Below, one piece after another: positions 59,852 to 64,000 of a stretch of 64,000 nt of DNA; within the stretch, counting starts at the first letter, position 1, and each line of letters begins with the position of its first letter. Made by a program: the position numbers and the translations under genes. The notes beneath the pieces were generated by a model that had not been told where the DNA came from, searched no databases, and saw only the letters and a program-made list of their open reading frames with translations. The stretch comes from DFXE01 sp032054765. Lineage in GTDB: Bacteria > Bacteroidota > Bacteroidia > Bacteroidales > Tannerellaceae. Location of the stretch: positions 471,192 to 535,191 of the forward strand of contig DAMBSC010000001.1 in assembly GCA_032054765.1 (NCBI GenBank). Direction: 5' to 3'.

Positions 59852-60745
59852 TTAGTCTAGACGATAACCAAAATTCTTTAATAAATTATCCCGGTTTCGC
59901 CAGTCTTTTTCTACCTTAACGAATATCTCCAGGAAAACTTTCTTGGCAAAGAAACGTTCGATATCTTTTCGTGCCATTGTTCCGACTTTCTTTAAAGCCT
60001 GTCCTTTAGGTCCGATTATAATTCCTTTTTGAGATTCACGCTCCACTATGATCAGAGCTTTTATACGAATCAGCTTTTCTTCTTCCTTAAATTCTTCAAC
60101 AATTACCTCTACAGCATAAGGGATTTCTTTCTGGTAATATAAAAGGATCTTTTCTCTGATGATTTCCGTTACAAAGAAACGGGCAGGTTTATCTGTTAAA
60201 GCATCTTTTTCAAAATAAGGAGGAGAATCAGGCATGAGCGCTTCAACACGTTGCTTTACATAATCTATATTGAAATTTGATAGTGCTGAAACGGGAATGA
60301 TCTCTGCTGTTGGAAGTATTTCTTTCCAATGTGCTACAAGGTTTTCAAGTCCGGCTTGATCTGTTAAGTCAATTTTATTGATTAATAATAAAACCGGATA
60401 ATCAACTTTTTGAACTTTCCCCAAAAACTCTTCGTTTTTATCTATTGTCTCGACGACATCTGTGACATACAATAAAACATCCGCATCTCCCAAGGCAGAT
60501 TGAGAAAAATTGAGCATAGACTCCTGCAACTTGTAGTTTGGGCGTAATACACCAGGCGTATCCGAATATACAATTTGCATATCTTCAGTATTTACAATAC
60601 CCATAATCCTATGGCGAGTAGTCTGAGCTTTAGAAGTGATGATGGAAATTCTTTCTCCCACCAAACGATTCATCAATGTTGATTTACCTACATTAGGATT
60701 ACCTACGATATTGACAAAACCTGATTTATGCTTTTTTTCCGTCAT
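59852..60745 (-). CDS. era: GTPase Era
   Basis: A 297-residue GTPase with KH domain for 30S maturation. It has GNPNVGKSTLMN (about 14-25), DTPGVLRP, NKIDLTD and a C-terminal KH domain (KGIIIGPKGQALKKVGTMAR, about 240-259). Its start overlaps the fabH end by 20 bases. Confidence 0.97.
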   Translation of the reverse strand: MTEKKHKSGFVNIVGNPNVGKSTLMNRLVGERISIITSKAQTTRHRIMGIVNTEDMQIVYSDTPGVLRPNYKLQESMLNFSQSALGDADVLLYVTDVVETIDKNEEFLGKVQKVDYPVLLLINKIDLTDQAGLENLVAHWKEILPTAEIIPVSALSNFNIDYVKQRVEALMPDSPPYFEKDALTDKPARFFVTEIIREKILLYYQKEIPYAVEVIVEEFKEEEKLIRIKALIIVERESQKGIIIGPKGQALKKVGTMARKDIERFFAKKVFLEIFVKVEKDWRNRDNLLKNFGYRLD

Positions 60746-61724
60746 AGGCCCATTTCAGATAAACGGCTCCCCAGGCGAAACCGGCTCCGAAAGCTGTGAG
60801 GATAAGTGTATCTCCCTTTTTTAACCGATCTTCATATTCCCATAAACATAATGGGATTGTTCCGGCACTGGTATTACCGTATTTTTGGATGTTTATCATT
60901 ACTTTATCTTGTACTCCCAAGCGTCTGGCAACTGCATCAATAATGCGAAGGTTTGCCTGATGAGGTACTATCCAGTCAATATCATCTTTAGTCAGGTGAT
61001 TTCGTTGCACTATTTCAAAAGATGCATCGGCCATGTAAGTGACTGCATGTTTAAATACATACTGTCCTTCCTGATAAACATAATGCATATGTTTATCTAC
61101 CGTCTCATAAGATGATGGATATACGGATCCTCCCCCTCTCATATTCAGATGCGAAGCTCCACTTCCATCATTCCGAAGTATTGAATCCATAACCCCTAAA
61201 TCCTCATGGGTTGGTTCAATCATTACTGCTCCACAACCATCACCAAAAAGTGGACAAGTGGTACGATCGGTATAATCTGTGATAGAAGTCATCTTATCTC
61301 CTGCCACTAATATCACTTTCTTATAACGTCCGGAACGGATGAAGTTTGCGGCCGTTTCCAGACCATGTATAAAACCCGCACATGCAGCTTGTATATCAAA
61401 AGCAAAAGCATTCTTACAACCTACATTATAGGCAATCATCGATGCGGCTGTTGGAAAAGTATAATCAGGGGTAGTGGTAGCACATATAATAAGTTCGACT
61501 TCTTCTGGGTTAGTGTTAGTCTTCTCTAATAACTGTTGAACGGCTTTTGTACCCATAAATGACGTCCCTAGGCCTTCTTTAAGAACTCTGCGTTCTTTAA
61601 TTCCTACACGCGTCATGATCCACTCATCTGTTGTATCCACCATCTTAGATATATCTTCATTAGTCAATATATCTTCAGGGACATAGCCTCCAATACCTGT
61701 TATTATTGCATTAATTTTATCCAT
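60726..61724 (-). CDS. fabH: 3-oxoacyl-ACP synthase III (FabH)
   Basis: First condensation of fatty-acid synthesis, acetyl-CoA (or branched acyl-CoA) with malonyl-ACP. The 332 residues have the catalytic triad: Cys115 in DIQAACAGF, His in VPHQANLRI (about 257) and Asn in YGNTSAGTIPL (about 287). It lies in the conserved rpmF-fabH-era-der cluster. Confidence 0.97.
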   Translation of the reverse strand: MDKINAIITGIGGYVPEDILTNEDISKMVDTTDEWIMTRVGIKERRVLKEGLGTSFMGTKAVQQLLEKTNTNPEEVELIICATTTPDYTFPTAASMIAYNVGCKNAFAFDIQAACAGFIHGLETAANFIRSGRYKKVILVAGDKMTSITDYTDRTTCPLFGDGCGAVMIEPTHEDLGVMDSILRNDGSGASHLNMRGGGSVYPSSYETVDKHMHYVYQEGQYVFKHAVTYMADASFEIVQRNHLTKDDIDWIVPHQANLRIIDAVARRLGVQDKVMINIQKYGNTSAGTIPLCLWEYEDRLKKGDTLILTAFGAGFAWGAVYLKWAYDGKKA

Positions 61725-61818
61725 AGGAATAGACTTACCTCTTTTAGTTACAAAAAAGCCCTAAATAAATTTAGGGCGATTTTATTCGGTTTATCCCAAC
61801 CAGATCGGTTAGTTAAAC

Positions 61819-62004
61819 TTATACCGCAGCTTCTTTTTCGATTGCCAACTTACCTCTGTAATATCCACACTCTCCGCAAACAGTGTGATACAGATGCCAT
61901 GCGCCACAATTAGGGCATATTGCCATTGTGGGTACTACAGCCTTGTCATGTGTACGTCTCTTGGCTGTTCTTGATTTTCCTTGTCTTCTTTTAGGATGTG
62001 CCAT
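61819..62004 (-). CDS. rpmF: 50S ribosomal protein L32
   Basis: A 61-residue protein with MAHPKRRQGKSRTAKRRTH and a four-Cys zinc ribbon (CPNCGAWH...CGECGYYRG). It lies 11 bases downstream of the DUF177 gene. Confidence 0.98.
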   Translation of the reverse strand: MAHPKRRQGKSRTAKRRTHDKAVVPTMAICPNCGAWHLYHTVCGECGYYRGKLAIEKEAAV

Positions 62005-62015
62005 TTTTCTTATAT

Positions 62016-62600
62016 TTAATTATTATCATTATCTAATAAACCTTTCAGAGCATCCCATCGTGGATCTGTTGTATCAGGAATATCTTCTTCAATAGTTATA
62101 TCGTCAGAACTATTGTCAAAGTCTTCATCATCGTCACCAGACGTGCTCTTTGCGGTATGTTTTTTCAGCTTAGAAGACATGGATTTATTACATTTACCAG
62201 GTTGGTGTACATGTTTCATTGGAACAGTTAGAACAATAAACTCATATAAAAACCAAGCTAGATTAATAGCACCTTCTTCTTCAGGTATTACTACGATTTC
62301 GTCGCTTTCTTCAGCATATTCTTTGCCAAATTTAACGACTAAACGATTTTGGGTTTCGATCGGTAATTCCATATCATCCAGACATCTGTCACATGGAACC
62401 CAAACAATACCGTTGATCTGGAAATTCATTTCGAACATCATAGAGGAACGTTTTAGAGAAAGATGAACTTTTACTTTCCCTTTCTGGACTTCAGTTCCAT
62501 CAATGTCCATAAAAAACTTATTCTCCAGTGAATACTCATATTCATGTACTCCCTGAGATAGGTTTTTCAAATCTATTTTATATGTATCGAATTTTCCCAA
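62016..62600 (-). CDS. DUF177 (YceD-like) protein, TTG start proposed
   Basis: A 194-residue protein with a zinc-knuckle-like CDRCLDDMELPI (about 90-101) and an acidic tail. DUF177/YceD normally precedes rpmF and is linked to 23S rRNA accumulation. Start choice: ATG 62624 lies one base from the -7 box TACCTTTG (62626-62633), so it would precede the transcription start. TTG at 62600 opens GKFDTYKIDLKNL, where the conserved family sequence begins. ATG 62624 remains possible. Confidence 0.85.
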   Translation of the reverse strand: MGKFDTYKIDLKNLSQGVHEYEYSLENKFFMDIDGTEVQKGKVKVHLSLKRSSMMFEMNFQINGIVWVPCDRCLDDMELPIETQNRLVVKFGKEYAEESDEIVVIPEEEGAINLAWFLYEFIVLTVPMKHVHQPGKCNKSMSSKLKKHTAKSTSGDDDEDFDNSSDDITIEEDIPDTTDPRWDALKGLLDNDNN

Positions 62601-62625
62601 AATATTCAAGTGTGAAAAAACCATG

Positions 62626-62633
62626 CAAAGGTA
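62626..62633 (-). promoter_or_regulatory. -7 box of DUF177-rpmF-fabH-era-der
   Basis: TACCTTTG on the minus strand, exact TAnnTTTG; 25 bases before the proposed TTG start. Confidence 0.6.
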
Positions 62634-62682
62634 CGAAAAAACAATATTAATATACAACTATCTCAATTGTTATTTTCAGAAA

Positions 62683-63840
62683 TCATCTTTTATATTTTCT
62701 GAATTCTATCCGAAAGGTAGTACCTCTCCCTATTTCAGAGCTTTTGACAAATATTTGTCCTCCATGATAGGATTCTACGATCCTTTTTACTAATGATAAA
62801 CCTAGTCCCCACCCTCTGGTTTTTGTTGTATAACCGGGATTGAATATCGTTTTGAATTTAGATTTAGGAATACCTTTCCCTGTATCGGTTATATCAATAA
62901 GAACAATTTTTTTCTTTATACTAACCTGGATTGTAATCTCTCCCTGTCCCCCCATTGCATCAACCGCATTTTTGATGATATTTTCGATAACCCAAGCAAA
63001 AAGAGAATCATTAATTGATACCAGAGCTGGCTCTTCTGTAAGGTGAGTATATAGCTTTACTTTGGACGATATACGATTCCCCATATACTCTAGAGCGGTT
63101 CGAACAGAATTGTTTATGTTTACCGGAGTAGGGTCGGGGTTTGATCCAATCTTTGAGAATCGCTCTGCTATTATCTCCAGTCTTTTTACATCCTTTTCCA
63201 TCTCATTTAAGAGTACAGGATCTATCTCTTTTGTACGTAAATATTCAACCCATGCAACAAGTGAAGATATAGGAGTTCCTAATTGGTGTGCGGTTTCCTT
63301 TGATAAGCCAACCCAAACTTTATTCTGTTCTGCTTTTTTTGTACTGGTAAAAGCTAAAAATGCAATGATAATAAATACGAATACAACTGTCAATTGAGCG
63401 TATGGATAAACCAACAACCTTTTTAGCAGATATGAATCATCGTAATATACATATTGATAAATACCATCGCCCAAATCGATTTCAAAAGGAGGATTTTTTG
63501 TTTTTAATTTTTCTACTTTCTGTTTCAAGAAGGTTTCCGGATTATTTTCAGGAAGATCAATGTTATTATAGGATATAATACTGTCGTTTTCGTCCACCCA
63601 TACTACAGGAATAGAGGTGTTTTTTTGTATAATAAAGAGAATAAGATCAACATCTGCTGTAGGGCCTTCTGTTGTCATAGCACGAGTTGCTTCGGCCCAT
63701 AGTTCCATGTTTTTGCGTTCTTCCTGTGCTAAATCTTTTATAAGAATATCGGTAATAAAGCCAGAAGCAACAACGATAAGAATTGCAATTACAATGAATA
63801 TATATTTTAATAATTGTCGAGAATCGTAGATATTATCCAT
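62683..63840 (-). CDS. Membrane sensor histidine kinase (orphan)
   Basis: A 385-residue kinase with two membrane segments (about 11-30 and 147-165) flanking a periplasmic domain (about 31-145). H-box SKETAHQLGTPISSL (about residues 178-192), N-box NIIKNAVDAM, G1 DTGKGIPKS, and G2 GWGLGLSLVKRI form the ATP-binding domain. No HAMP or PAS domain is apparent. No response regulator adjoins in the window. The signal sensed is unknown. Confidence 0.92.
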   Translation of the reverse strand: MDNIYDSRQLLKYIFIVIAILIVVASGFITDILIKDLAQEERKNMELWAEATRAMTTEGPTADVDLILFIIQKNTSIPVVWVDENDSIISYNNIDLPENNPETFLKQKVEKLKTKNPPFEIDLGDGIYQYVYYDDSYLLKRLLVYPYAQLTVVFVFIIIAFLAFTSTKKAEQNKVWVGLSKETAHQLGTPISSLVAWVEYLRTKEIDPVLLNEMEKDVKRLEIIAERFSKIGSNPDPTPVNINNSVRTALEYMGNRISSKVKLYTHLTEEPALVSINDSLFAWVIENIIKNAVDAMGGQGEITIQVSIKKKIVLIDITDTGKGIPKSKFKTIFNPGYTTKTRGWGLGLSLVKRIVESYHGGQIFVKSSEIGRGTTFRIEFRKYKR

Positions 63841-63944
63841 AACTGTAGTCGTTCAATTAATAATAAACGAAAAAGAAATAACAATATTGTAAAGATTAGG
63901 ATTAAACAGGAGAGGGGAGGAGTATTTTCTATTTATATTCCCAT

Positions 63945-63986
63945 GAACGAAAAAAACGAGTCGCTTCTATATGAATCGACTCGTTT
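63945..63986 (-). terminator. Terminator of a gene to the right of the window
   Basis: AAACGAGTCG (63954-63963) pairs with CGACTCGTTT (63977-63986). On the minus strand the T-tract TTTTTTTCG follows, so it ends a minus-strand gene lying beyond 64000. Confidence 0.75.
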
Positions 63987-64000
63987 AGTTTATTAGTAAA

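Overview
The window reads as a chromosomal segment of an AT-rich member of the Bacteroidetes, most likely order Bacteroidales. The evidence is: promoter -7 boxes of the form TAnnTTTG, few Shine-Dalgarno sites, SPI/SPII-exported beta-barrel and TPR proteins, DUF3868/DUF3575 and PUR-domain DUF3276 proteins, a PorT-family protein, a Na+-pumping methylmalonyl-CoA decarboxylase operon, and the gene order DUF177-rpmF-fabH-era-der. Genus cannot be fixed from the sequence alone. Nearly everything is core genome; the only mobile-type gene is a solitary tyrosine recombinase at 32.5 kb.

Layout. 1-15.2 kb (all minus strand): HipA-like kinase + DUF3037, tandem M16 and M1 peptidases, coaX, an envelope cluster (beta-barrel protein, TPR protein, LptC, CNNM/CBS protein, PpiD-like foldase) and rlmN. 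15.4-21.7 kb (plus): a GH31 enzyme, a YbdG-type mechanosensitive channel, a MarR regulator and a four-domain CoA-disulfide-reductase fusion that shares an operator with marR. 21.7-27.2 kb (minus): FtsX/LolE permease, aminotransferase, YitT, metallophosphatase, a BacNav-like voltage-gated channel and tRNA-Gln. 27.3-31.6 kb: rsfS-ftsH-cdsA, PorT-like protein, 4Fe-4S ferredoxin. 31.7-33.7 kb: DUF3276 and the recombinase. 33.8-38.4 kb: epimerase/methylmalonyl-CoA decarboxylase operon with a lamin-tail/OadG fusion. 38.4-44.8 kb: MFS, secreted FAD oxidoreductase, formate-THF ligase, DUF488, Dps-like protein. 44.9-55.2 kb: DUF3868/OmpA + DUF3575 pair, DUF695, BASS transporter, miaA-kdsA, cutC, MATE, fRMsr, NhaA, IMPACT-family protein. 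55.3-63.8 kb: uvrA, der, era, fabH, rpmF, DUF177, histidine kinase.

The most unusual signal is not a gene. Three intergenic gaps (17107-17184, 41840-41917, 58253-58330) each carry exactly four palindromic cores TCAC-N4-GTGA at an exact 22-bp period (12-bp core + 10-bp spacer). In the first two, units 2 and 4 are complementary over 24 and 17 bp although the two loci differ in sequence, so pairing is kept while sequence is not. Two of these gaps also carry CTTTCACC/GGTGACAG clusters. Two other gaps carry inverted repeats built from the heptads TTAACGA/TTAATGA, and a GAAAATTGAAAA repeat encodes the C-terminal tail of UvrA. I could run no searches; family names rest on motif recognition.
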